This document shows, one piece after another, positions 13,407 to 23,870 of a stretch of 64,000 bases of DNA. The stretch comes from Aporrectodea caliginosa. Lineage: Eukaryota > Annelida > Clitellata > Crassiclitellata > Lumbricidae. The DNA lies in the NCBI GenBank assembly GCA_020284085.1, contig JACEVL010000003.1:1058692-1122691 (forward strand), written 5' to 3'. Every line of letters starts with the position of its first letter. The stretch's first letter is position 1. Position numbers and translations under genes: made by a program. Under the pieces are notes generated by a model. It ran no database searches and was not told where the DNA came from. It saw only the letters and a program-made list of their open reading frames with translations.

Positions 13407-14105
13407 GACTATCAATCAATCAATCAATCAATTCTTTTTATTGAAGCCACAGAGTAACGAAACAGAGGTAACATGGTTATTAGCCATTGATAACATTACA
13501 ACACAATAGTAGCATGAATATTTTTCATTAATAGCAACAAAAGGGGACCCTGAAGGGACAATTGTCCCGCTAGATAGGGTCACCTAATTACTAATATCGT
13601 GGTACAATAGTTCGGTTGTTTCTATTCAGAAAATCTAGTACGAAAAACATAAACCTTAACTACATTCAAACTAAACGTAAAAAAATCCTTAACTAGAATT
13701 AAACCAATCCCGGCATGTCCAGTATTACTTCACAAATTGGTTAACATTACCCAATAATTATCAAGTGAACATAAGCATAGCACACGCTAATACAAATTAA
13801 ATAAAAGAAAAGAAAAGGCGAGAAAAAGCAAAAATGGAACAAACTGAAAGGAGATCACAAAATAGAAACAAAATAAAAAAAGACACGTAGTTCATGTAGA
13901 ACACTAACAAATTAAAGAGTTATGCAAGCTATGAATCCAGTAGACTTACACCATGGCCTTCTAGATTATTGACAGGCCGTACACAAGCAAGCGTGACGTC
14001 ACAGATGCCGGCCTAATGCATTTAGCTGTTGCTTCGTATTTCTTACATTGTGGTTCAGATGCCCCGTATTTGTACAGTTTAAATAATTAAATAACGTAAT
14101 AAACC
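13407..14105. other. Unassigned sequence inside Helitron copy 2
   Basis: Starts at a short (ATCA)n run and TTCTTTTTATTGAAGCC, then AT-rich sequence without a supported gene. 13,950-14,015 (GGCCGTACACAAGC ... CGTGACGTCAC) is an imperfect inverted match to 21,105-21,175. It could be part of the ends of something inserted here, but I could not define a boundary. Confidence 0.4.
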
Positions 14106-14650
14106 AATCCGCAAAATATTGTATTGTATTGTATTGGTTAATTTATATAGCGCCGCTCACAGCAGTGGCCATTCAGCAGCGCTGCCAGTGCAAGAACCCC
14201 TAGAGAAGAAGGTTTTGAGGAGGGAGAATGCTGTAGGAAGAGACCCAGAAAGAACGGTAGCACGTAGAGAGGAGTGAAGGGCATTCCATAGTAAAGTAAG
14301 TAAGTAAGTAAGTAAGTAAGTATATTCTTTATTAAACCAATTGCTTATCCACACTCTGGTCAGTCTGGTGTACATACGTCTTAAGTCTTAACAACAATCT
14401 GCTGTCAATATGAGAACAACATTCTAACAATAAACGTCTTGTGCTGTAAATTTTCTGCAAGAGGTACATAGGGAGGTCCCAATAGTGGCAACAGATCTAG
14501 TTTGGGCCATAGTGGTCCTAACTCATGGAACAAAAGAGTACGTCTAACCAAGGAGCGGAGAGGTCGATGAGAAACTGAAGAGAGAGAGAGGGGAGCGAAT
14601 GTGATCCCTAAGATATTTAGGAGCTATGACCAATTTGGACTTCAGGACTA
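14106..14650 (-). pseudogene. 3' end of a non-LTR retrotransposon (fragment)
   Basis: The minus strand encodes the C-terminal tail typical of CR1/L2/jockey-like reverse transcriptases: an xLWNALHSSL motif, then LKTFFSRG, a stop, GCGCTATATAAATTA and an (ATACA)n tail at 14,110-14,140. The same tail is found at 37,638-37,920, where the motif reads GPAMWNSIP and LLSFFKTYFFSRGT. The copy is 5'-truncated and interrupted at about 14,290-14,490 by an (AAGT)n-led segment. It is inactive. Confidence 0.65.
14291..14326. repeat. (AAGT)n microsatellite
   Basis: Eight or so AAGT repeats followed by TATTCTTTATTAAACC. Similar AAGT runs precede CTTTATTTG in both Helitron 3' regions (13,105 and 22,420), so this may be a Helitron-derived scrap. 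Confidence 0.7.
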
Positions 14651-15303
14651 GGACAAGAAGCATGCAGGAGTAAAATGTAATATATGTTTATTGTACAGAA
14701 CAGGTTTTAGGTTAAAATCATGAAACAACAAGTACAGTGCAACGGGAACCAAGAAAAGCTAATAGCTTATACTAAGCTTGACCACTCTTTCTTGAATATT
14801 GTTCGTAAACGTATTTGATAATTAATTAGGACTTAAATAATAGTAATAATAATAACAATAATAACAATAACAGCAGTAGATCATCACAATACCACCAATA
14901 TCAATAATGACTTAGTAATAAAATTAATACACGTAGAAGATTGATAAGTAATGTGAGCATATTAAATGCAGGTACAGGTATATTGACCAAAAGCTACACA
15001 TCAACATTAGAATATTTTAATAACAATATTTTTTATATTTTTTTCTTGAAAGTATAGAGACTATATTCCCTGTTAATATCATCCATAAAGAGTTCCACAA
15101 TCAAGTACTAAGAATTCTGAAGCTATTAAATTGACAAGTAGTGCAGGCATGGGGACAACATATTTACTTTACCCATTAAGTATTAAGCTAATGAATCTGA
15201 TATAAAGTAATTTTTAAATATAGAAGGTAAGGTACTATTTCCAAACTTGAACATAAGTATTACAATAGACATGCAGGACATGTCATAAATTTTAAGAATA
15301 CAG
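14651..15303. other. No gene seen; probable 3' flank of the P-type transposase
   Basis: AT-rich sequence with an (AAT/AAC)n-like stretch (14,835-14,880). No terminal inverted repeat for the neighbouring transposase could be recognised by eye. Confidence 0.4.
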
Positions 15304-15309
15304 TTTATT
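15304..15309 (-). promoter_or_regulatory. Candidate polyadenylation signal AATAAA
   Basis: TTTATT on the plus strand, i.e. AATAAA on the minus strand, about 160 nt downstream of the terminal stop (15,468) of the P-type transposase reading frame. Position and hexamer fit, but the context is AT-rich so it may be chance. Confidence 0.4.
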
Positions 15310-15467
15310 GAATAAAGGGTTGGAGTGAGCCAAATAGGGTGAGTGGGAAATAAATTTGACATGCAGCTTTCAAAAGCTTCAGTATGTGACAAAATACATG
15401 TATTACATTTTACATGTATAACTTTTAATTTAGATGACACATAGTAAAATCACAGACATTATAATTC

Positions 15468-18305
15468 TCAGTGAGTTAGTGTTTTTAATTTTCTTTTTGC
15501 CTTCTGCTTCCCCACAGTGATTTTATCTGCTTCTTTCTTGCAGTAATTATTTAAAAATATGTTTGCCACATAGCTCAATGACATCTGTGCTAGAGACAGC
15601 ATAGTTGTACCACACGTGCATTCTCCATCAACAGCACCAGACTTTTTTAACTGTTCAGTAACTAATAAAATCAAAACATTTTTTTGACTGCCTACAGTCA
15701 AGAACTTTGTCTCACATTCTTTGGACACAACAATTTTGAAAACCTTAAATGCTTGGGTCACAATCTCTAATAAAAAATCTTTGGGCCACTTCAACCCGCC
15801 ACGATCGATTTCTGACAGATAACTATAATCACTTTAGCTAACATCAAACTTCAAAGTGTTGTCATAAACAAGCTCATATTTACATAATTCACATGCAATT
15901 TTCTGTCCAAGTTTGTATCCCACATATCCAGCAATAAAAATTAACGACTGGGACTCAGACTCTGTAATTTCAACGTCATCACACACCATACAACTAGCCA
16001 CCAGTTCCTGGACAATGTCATCTTTTACATCAATAGTATTTTCAACATTATCAGCTGCCTGCACAATGAAATCTTTTACTGTAATATCGCCACGTGAAGC
16101 AGATACAACGTGAAGAATACTAACTATTTTCAACTTTTTTTCAGACTCCTTTATTTCCTGAACAGACACGTGAAAATTTGCCCCTGATAACTGCCGATAC
16201 TGACTAAAACGGAATTCCAAACAGTCTGTTTGGAATTTGCCAGTCAAAACATAATGCACTTTCATATCAACAAGCAGATAACTAATCAGCTCAACAAAAG
16301 TCCTAACTGTATGTTTCAAAGCAAACAAAGTTTCATTAGATAAACATCCCTGTCGTGATTTTTGCTTAAGACCCTCCCAAGCCACAAGCCAGCTGTGAAC
16401 ATCCCTTAAATACTGAACATTTTCATCAGCAATGCTTCTGATTGGGTCCAAATCATTGTCACGCTTACGACGTCCTTTGTCTGTTGACTTCACATTCAAC
16501 ACCTTCCACAAACGCAAAATTATATTAATAAATTTGGACGTGCCAGAGACATCAATTTGATTCTGAAATCCATAGTGATTTATAGCTGCCACTGTCTTTT
16601 CATCAAACACTTTTAGGACCAATTTCACATTTTGGCGCTCCACGTTGCTTGGGTACAAAGCTTTGTAAGACAGCCCTGGGGCCATACGAACTATGCTGTC
16701 TTTCTCGGCTTTGTACAATTCCCTCAGATGATATAATGATGCCCTACAGATAGTACCATTGTTAATATCTGGAAAAGTAAAGGTGCTTTCTGCATCACAC
16801 TGACCCAACCAATTGTTTCGTACACATTTCAGCAGGTGGACACTGTCAAATAAGAAAAACAACTTGCGGTCCTTCGAACAAGGATGCTGCACATATGGCA
16901 TAAGTGTACCTCCACACATTTCACTAAACATATTTCTATTTACACGATTGTTGTCTGAAATTATACAAAATACGAAATAGCCCACACTTTCAAGCATTTT
17001 TATAACTGGCAATGTACAATCTTTTAAGTAGGCCGCAGTGAGATTTTTCACTGGTACCATAGCAGCAACATCTTTGTTTGGTGAAAAAACTGATGAAATC
17101 ATAAAAGTCTGCACTGTTGTTGCCTCTTCCAAAGGGCTGTTTGAGGCCTTACCTGTAATGCATCCGCCTTTATACGATGCCTTAGGCTCTACATAAATTT
17201 CATCAAGAAGCAAGATAACATGTTTCTCATGATCTTTCAAAATTTCAGCCTTCTGTTTCAAATAGGTTACATGAGAATTTTCATTTAATCCACCAGACAG
17301 TGAAAAAACAGTAGAAAGCCGTTTCAAATAAGAAACACTTGGCAAGGTCAAAACAGTGTCACGCAAACGGCGATAAACAGTGGCAGATGCAGCAAAAAAC
17401 CGGAAAGCTATACATAGCGTATCTGGACTGTACTTCATTTTTGAAGCAAAAAGCAGCGATATCTGTTCACTAAGAAATGTTAAGCGAGCCAACACATCGG
17501 CACCATAATCATCACTATCAGTTATCATTTCATTTAGTTCATGTAAATCCTGCTTAACAACTTCTACTTGTTCCTTCACAGTTAAACGACCAATATCAGT
17601 AGAGAAGTGACTAAGTACTGATGACAACTGTGACCAGCATTTAAGCAGACATTGCTTACCAAGGATCCAAGTCAAACTTTGACTGGCAACATGCGACTCA
17701 CCTCTATAAACTTCAACATTCAGACTCCTCAGAATTTTAATAGCTGTATTAATCCGTGGCTTGTCAACGAGATCAACAGTATAAATACATAAACAATTCT
17801 TATCATGAAGTGTAATCCACTGAGTGTCAGATAATGTTTTCACGAAGTCATCAATTTTTAACAGCAGCTCGTCATATGAAGAAACCTCGTCCTGTTGCAT
17901 CCACTTCTGAAATTCTTCATTATCGCGTGCGGACTGTTCAGCAAACCTCTCGCCTGGCGATTTTCTTTTCTTTGGAGGCTCAGAAGACAGGTAGGATGAA
18001 TTGTTCGGGAACAAAGATGGGTATGCATCGGCTGCCAGCTTCGGATTCTTTCGTGGAACCGTCAGAATAGATCCATCGGCACGAGTTGCAGTATCCACTC
18101 TTATTACGAATTCAGGTACAAAATGTTTCTCGCACACGACAGTCTTGTCACAGACTTCCAATCCTTCCCTAGGAATCATTCTCAGCCATTTCTTGTGAAG
18201 TTCTGGGTCACTAGGGAAACGAAAAACACTGACTTTCTCCTCTGCATGTTCTTTCGTTTTGTGGTAGTTTCCACGGCAGTTCGGGACACAGCATTTCTGC
18301 GGCAT
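15468..18305 (-). pseudogene. P-element/THAP9-type transposase, one in-frame stop
   Basis: A cut-and-paste DNA transposase of the P superfamily. The frame opens at 18,329, but ATG at 18,303-18,305 (MPQKCC) is the likelier start because TTTCCTTACAG, a good splice acceptor, lies just upstream. Numbered from 18,329: a THAP zinc finger at residues 9-100 (C14-x3-C18, W48, C66-x2-H69, TVPR at 90-93); an RNase H-like core with LLLDEIY (D376), CIISDNNR (D459) and LFDSVHLLK (D495); a GTP-binding-like insertion of about 510-690; and CLEFRFSQYRQLSGANF (E705). A single TAA (15,834-15,836) interrupts it after FDVS. The same frame then continues 121 more codons to a stop at 15,468, about 945 residues in all, near the length of human THAP9. 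Otherwise uninterrupted, so it was inactivated recently, or is read through. Confidence 0.88.
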
Positions 18306-19046
18306 TCTTGAAGTCTGTAAGGAAATCATTCAAAATCGAATAATCCACAACACAACACATCAGTACTTATTTATTTGCACTGTTAAAACTTAAAAATCCC
18401 GTACATAACGTTTATAGGTAAGCTCATTGCAGTGTACATATGGTAATTTATATTGTTATGCGTCCCTTATTATGTAGGCCTATGCACATATAGTTTCATT
18501 GTTTGACAATCCAGCTTCTATTTAAGCAAGAATTATTTTTTCATCAATCCAACTTCTAGTTAAGCAAGAATTATTTTCATCAATCCAACTTCTACTTAAG
18601 CAAGAATTATTTTAATTGATCCAACTTCTAGGGCCTATTTAAGCAAGAATTAAAATGGGCGAATAATTTTGGACGGTAAAACGATAGATTACCGTAAATA
18701 TTGCAACATGAGATTACCGTACATATCGCTTCATATACCGCTCAGATACACATTCGTATATTCGTCTAATCTATAATACACTGACACATTATTTAGCCAT
18801 TGCAACTGCGGTAACTCATGCAGCCGGCCGAGGAGTTTAGGTTGTATAGGGGGTCAACTTTAATAGGCCCTACTCATTCTTGTAGTCCGTAACCCAGGGC
18901 TTTTTAGTGTTCAGTACTGCAGTTCTACACAAAAAGGGCAGTTCTAAATGAATCTGTGCAGCTGTAAAAGCATTTTTGTGCAGTAAAAAAATAGTTTAAA
19001 ACGTTCCCTGTCGTCCGATTTGGACAATTTAGCATGGGTTTAAAAA
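18306..19046. other. Upstream region of the P-type transposase; no gene
   Basis: Contains a splice-acceptor-like TTTCCTTACAG at 18,315-18,325 on the minus strand. It also holds three to four units of the dispersed ~44-bp minisatellite at 18,515-18,640 (AAGCAAGAATTATTTTCATC, AATCCAACTTCTA) and otherwise AT-rich sequence. No terminal repeat was found. Confidence 0.5.
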
Positions 19047-19111
19047 AGACCATTTCCGATTTTGTTAACCTTCCGATTTATAACTTTTACGTTTTCGTTG
19101 TTGTAATACAT
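19047..19111 (+). repeat. 66-bp direct repeat, left copy
   Basis: AAGACCATTTCCGATTTTGT and the following ~46 bases recur without visible change at 20,905-20,970. Between the copies lie ~1.8 kb, with CCCTCCCCAC motifs at both inner edges. It could be the footprint of an insertion or of very short long-terminal repeats. Confidence 0.8.
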
Positions 19112-19140
19112 CCCTCCCCACTTTTAAGCTTGGGGAGGGA
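19112..19140. repeat. CCCTCCCC/GGGGAGGG hairpin
   Basis: CCCTCCCC then a 12-13-nt loop containing AAGCTT then GGGGAGGG, directly after the 66-bp repeat. TTCCCTCCCCACA recurs at 19,162 and about 20,876. Confidence 0.7.
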
Positions 19141-19280
19141 ACGTGAAGTAATTCCCTCCCCACAAATTTGTCTAAGCTGTGTCATTTTTCTAAGCTGTGT
19201 CATAAATATTATGGCACCAGCCCCAATTGCCCCAAACTGTTCCTTGGGAGAGTATCGAAAATGTGTTGTAGAGTTACATA

Positions 19281-19282
<2 letters not shown>

Positions 19283-19339
<57 letters not shown>
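19283..19339. repeat. (TA)n microsatellite
   Basis: About 28 uninterrupted TA dinucleotides. ORFs running through it are low-complexity artefacts. Confidence 0.97.
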
Positions 19340-19341
<2 letters not shown>

Positions 19342-19344
19342 CAC

Positions 19345-19830
19345 AAACTGCGAACCCACAACGGGGGAGTACCTCCTCCCTCATCATCCCTGGGCGGAGT
19401 GGTATCGCTTTTCGCCGTTCCCACAACCCCGGTGACCTCCCGGGTCAATAAGGCCGAACGGGACAAGGACGACTGCAAGAGTCGGGGAGCTGAAAATTGG
19501 CGGTGAACAACGGTGGGCAGCAGAGGTGAAGACTGAGTTCTTTGGAGAACTGGAGAACTGGAGGTTGAACGGAATATTTGCGTAACCGGGAGTTTCTAAG
19601 TCCGTACGACAAAGGAGTCGGGAGGCGTATACAGATTGGCGCTGAGGGAAACTGAGGTCCATTCATCTACACACGCTGCATTCTTCCTCCGTTCGCCGAT
19701 GAACTTCGACTCATTATCAATGCGCTGCCGACAGTATACGCTACCCTCGCATACCGGTCATTGTCTCGTCGCCCTCCCACCACGCGCCATTCCGCCTCCT
19801 CGGCCTCCACGGTATTATTATTATTTTTAT
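19345..19830. other. GC-rich island inside AT-rich flank
   Basis: Roughly 480 bp clearly richer in G+C than everything around it (CCCTGGGCGGAGTGG, CGCCTCCTCGGCCTCC), ending at (ATT)n. It lies about 1.0-1.5 kb upstream of the P-type transposase start on the minus strand. It could be that gene's first exon and promoter, or part of an unrelated mobile element. I recognise no protein in any frame. Confidence 0.45.
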
Positions 19831-20904
19831 GTAACGTCTAATTGAATTCGAATTTACACTTTAATTGCTAGTTTCATTTAGGGTGAATGATTGGATGACA
19901 GGCAGACGCTGTTTTCTGTTGTTGGCGTGGACGCTGTTTTTTGTTTGCAAGTTTTTCTCAGGTGACAAAAATTGTTTTAAAAGGATCTTTCCGGTCAAAA
20001 TCGACTGTAATTCTTATGTTTCTTTGTAATACCGTTGGTGATTGGTATTTAGACTCGCGGTCACGACTTAGGCCTAAGGAATCTCTTACCTACAGTGCCC
20101 TTTAATCCTTTATGCCACCCTAAGCCTTATATCGCCTGGCCTGAGAACTGTTACAAATATACATTTGGTTGTTGAAACAATTAGAGGTTTTCTTCTTCAT
20201 TAATCCAAAGAGGAAGGACGATTTGACGTGACAGGTGCTATATTTAATTCTTAGAGAGGGTGATTACAGAATGGAAGACATTGGCCAGTTTTAGACAGAA
20301 GGCTATTCGATCTGAGCACAGATATATATATAGGCCCACAGTAACATAAGGCATGGGTCCAATATTATTTATCGGGGATTAGAGGTACATGCCTAAGTAT
20401 ATAATGACCGGTGCGTGGGCTTCAGAGAGAGAGAGAGGGAGGGAGGGAGTGTGGAGAGAGAGACAGAGGGTCTGTTCACAGAGTTGAAACTTGATAGGTC
20501 TGTACACTGTGCACAGTGAAACTGAAGTTTATGATTGGCCCAATCTTTGGATGTTTTAGTAATGGTAATCGCAAATATATACCGCAACCCCATGAGAGGC
20601 TCATCAGAGGCACTTCTGACCTAACACAATGAAACCACGATCGAACAAGAATTGTCTTCAAGCGTTTGCGGACATAAGCTCTGTCTTATCTTATCTATTA
20701 CATGATTACCATAAACATTCAAATGCAGGGGGCAGATGATATAAATGTCTTTAATATTTAGGTTGAAGATTATATAAATGTTCCCAATAACTTTAATTTT
20801 TAACCTAGTGTGTAACTGAACTAACTCAGTAGTGGGCTTCTTAATGGAACTATGGACACTGCCGAAGGGTCAGTTTTCCCTCCCCACATTTTGAAACAGA
20901 TTTT
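19831..20904. other. No gene seen
   Basis: AT-rich sequence with a purine-rich GAGAGA/GGGAGGGAGG stretch at 20,425-20,470. Short ORFs show no recognisable domain. Confidence 0.4.
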
Positions 20905-20970
20905 AAGACCATTTCCGATTTTGTTAACCTTCCGATTTATAACTTTTACGTTTTCGTTGTTGTAATACAT
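20905..20970 (+). repeat. 66-bp direct repeat, right copy
   Basis: Second copy of the 19,047-19,111 sequence, preceded by TTTTCCCTCCCCACATTTTG. Confidence 0.8.
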
Positions 20971-21548
20971 ACCTCAGTATCTTCCGGCGAATCAAATCCA
21001 AACAATTAATAGCGTAAATGCGAGATTTAACGATGATTTGAAGTCAAAACCAACAAATACTCGATTCGAAAAAACCTCGCAATGCAAATGGCGACGCTTC
21101 GGCCGGCACTCGTGACGTCACAGGCTGCTCCGAATGGCTTGTGTACGGCCTGTTAAATCCAGAGGGCCATGCTCACACGCAATGACTTTTTGAATAAGTA
21201 TAGGTTTGGCAGTTTGCGAATATTTAAAGATACACTATCTTAATTATATGCCATTCGTCCACGTCACGTAGGCTAAATATGCAATCTTACGTCACACGGA
21301 GATCTAGGTCAACGCTCTGATTCGCAACCAATCACGATGACCGTTGATTTAAAATCAATACTGGTCACGCCCACGGCAGAATTTATAGGTCATCGGACCT
21401 AAAAATTCGCCAATGCAACACTTTACGGATACGAAATTTTTAACGAACGATCTCAACCCAAATTTATTTCAACTCAAAATTTACTTTAAATTCCGATATT
21501 TGGACATTTTAAGTTTCGATGTGGTCATAGTTTCAATGCCATTGAATT

Positions 21549-22034
21549 GGTGTCACGACAACTCGTCGAACGACATTTCGTCTACGACACCTCGTCGAGC
21601 GACAATTCGTCGAACGACATTTCGTCTACTAAGTTATTTGATATTGTCACTTTAAAATGGAAGCTGGATTGATGAAAAAAACTGTTTCCCGAAATGGAAG
21701 TTGGATTGATGAAAACATTCCTGTGTTGAAATAGAAGCTGAATTGATCAAAATAATTTTTCACGTAAAAATAAGCTGGAAATCAACCTGGATGCATGGAT
21801 GAAAATAGGTTTCCATTCAACAGAAGCTGGATTGATGAAAATAATCTTGTCAGTAATTAGAAGCTGGATTCCTGAGAATATATAGCACGTTTTAGCGAAA
21901 CTATAAGAAAGCGGCCTCTGTTGATTAGCCGTAATGGATACAGATACACTAGTAGACGAAATGTCGTTATACGAATTGTCGTAGACGAAGTGTCGTTATA
22001 CGAAATGTCGTTCGACGAGTTGTCGCGGAACCCC
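21549..22034. mobile_element. Small foldback element FB-a with CGACAA tandem ends
   Basis: Both ends consist of short tandem motifs in inverted orientation: left CGACAACTCGTCGAACGACA (21,556-21,628), right TGTCGTTCGACGAGTTGTCG (about 22,006-22,025). Outer ends are GGTGTCAC and CGGAACCCC. The ~320-bp interior is a run of the dispersed ~44-bp minisatellite (21,632-21,880). No protein is encoded, so it is non-autonomous. No convincing target duplication was found. Confidence 0.75.
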
Positions 22035-22498
22035 GGCAGAATTCTAGCTATGCAGGAGTATATATTGCCTAGAGTTGCAATTTAGCTTAATTTTCAAATC
22101 AGACGCTTTCGTTAAAAGACGCGGATCGCTCCTAAAAATAATTATTACAATCGCAATAACGGCCGAACTTCGTCTATTATATTTAGCCCGGGGAACAAAT
22201 AATACGTAGCCTATAGAAAATAGGTTATAGAAAAACGGCCGAGCTTAGTCTATTATAATTATTTAGCCCGGGGAACAAATAATACGCCTATATAGGTAGA
22301 GATAACCCGTGCAGTACACGGGCTAAGCAACTCTGTTCACCTCTAAATATCGTTTCCATTCAGATATAGGCCTATGGACATGTTCTTAAATATTTGAAGC
22401 CCATAATCAAATAAATAAGTAAGTAAGTAGCCTTTATTTGAAGCCGTTACAAATTACGTCTGGGGTAAACCCGGGCGAACGCCGGGCAAAACTGCTAG

Positions 22499-23870
22499 TG
22501 TAATTATAAGTAAAATAAAGTATTACTTCGGAAAAATTCGTTATGACATAATTATAATTGCCATACTGCGAGTGAAGTAATTATATTGAAGTCATCACCA
22601 TGCATCGTATCACACAGAATGACAGACAACAGGGCAACAGAAGAACATTTCAACCAGTTCTGAATTTTGATTCAGACTTCAGAGTGATATGTAAATCTGT
22701 TTCAGTTAAAACCATCTACCATACCAGAAAAATGACATACAGTAAAACATGGAAAATTAAAGCAGTTCACAATATTAAGAAATTAATTATTGTTTTGAAT
22801 GAAACTTCACTGTAATTACTGTTAACATTATAAAGAAATTACTGTTTTAATACTTTTCAGAAAATAATTATATTGAAGTAGACATCATTGATGGTACTGC
22901 AAAGAATCAGAAACAACAGCGAAACAGTTAAGCCAGCTTCAAACACTTTAACCACGAGTGTACGGAAAGCGACACAAACCCGACACAAAAGCAGCTTGTC
23001 GTTACAGTGTCAAATATCACAATACGGAACATATTACTTCAATTTATAATATCACCACCAGGGCATATATCCATTTACAGATTTCTGCTTCTTCTGTGTC
23101 TTCTATACCACTAATCTGTACTAAGTAAACTGTAAGACTTCAGAAATATCAAATAATTTAAAAATTCAACTAGTATACTAAGTCATAAATTGGAGAGTTA
23201 CAGTGCCTCTATACAGTTGTCTATGCACAAATGAAATATTGTAAAATTAGATAACACGTGAATGTGTAAGCCACTGTTATAATATTCTGCTAGACCATAT
23301 TTCGCTTTAACAGTGAATATTCCTGTCGAAGCCACACTTAAAATCCTCTTCCACTCCGTACTTGTTTGCTGATGAAGTATGGTCATTCAGGCAAACAGCA
23401 TCTGCAGCAGTAATGACAAAAGCTGGTAGGTTAAGTAGAATCTTTGGATTCGCATAATAAGCGCATCTAACATACTAATTGATAAATGCTCCTAGGCCTA
23501 TGCTGGTCAAACCATAACAGCGCTTTTGTAAGTGATTTAAATATAGCTACATACGTACACATTGCAATCGAATAAATTCTCTGTTATTTCTTTGTGAAGG
23601 CATATACTGAAAACATTCACTAAGTACATTGATTTGTGCAGACAGAACATACAATACAGTACCTATTTAAAGAAGAATAACAGAAAGAAGATCAGACCTC
23701 AAGCTGATCAGGAAATGCACCAATGGAATATTTGTTTCAACCTCATGGAACATGACATACCGTAGTATGATCCGTTCTCTCCACCTCATCTTGGTCCACT
23801 CATTGTCCTTAGCGTGCAAGGGGTCCTCATTATTATTATTATTATTAATATTGATTGTGGTTTTGCTAAG
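22499..23870 (-). repeat. E1 right arm, outer part
   Basis: Reverse complement of 9,590-10,960. It continues exactly where the arm broke off at 12,446 and ends at the (ATT)n boundary (about 23,829-23,848) next to array A4, the mirror image of the A3 boundary. Confidence 0.92.

Larger units (their letters stand above)
13186..22498 (+). mobile_element. Helitron copy 2, expanded by nested sequence (9.3 kb)
   Basis: It starts TCTATAATATAAGCCGAAG directly after the CTAG of copy 1 and matches copy 1 for ~220 bp (13,186-13,406). It resumes copy-1-like sequence near 22,080 and ends with the same hairpin (22,469-22,486 region) and CTAG at 22,495-22,498, followed by T. Segments near 21,240-21,540 are also related to copy 1. 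Between these ends lie a LINE end, the P-type transposase, a GC-rich island and a foldback element. Whether these were captured or inserted later is not decided by the sequence. Confidence 0.7.

Noticed and set aside
13950..21175. 13,950-14,015 and 21,105-21,175 as terminal inverted repeats of the P-type element
   Set aside because: Only ~65 bp match imperfectly, no target duplication is visible, and both matches are embedded in longer unrelated or Helitron-like sequence.
21540..22043. Target-site duplication around FB-a (GAATT on both sides)
   Set aside because: Only five bases agree and the surrounding sequence is repetitive, so it may be chance.
10616..23386. Identical 71-, 62- and 95-codon frames at 10.6/22.6 kb and 11.0/12.1 kb as conserved small proteins
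   Set aside because: They lie in the inverted arms, which are near-identical throughout, and the third arm copy (35.5-37.3 kb) carries indels in them. Identity reflects duplication, not coding constraint.
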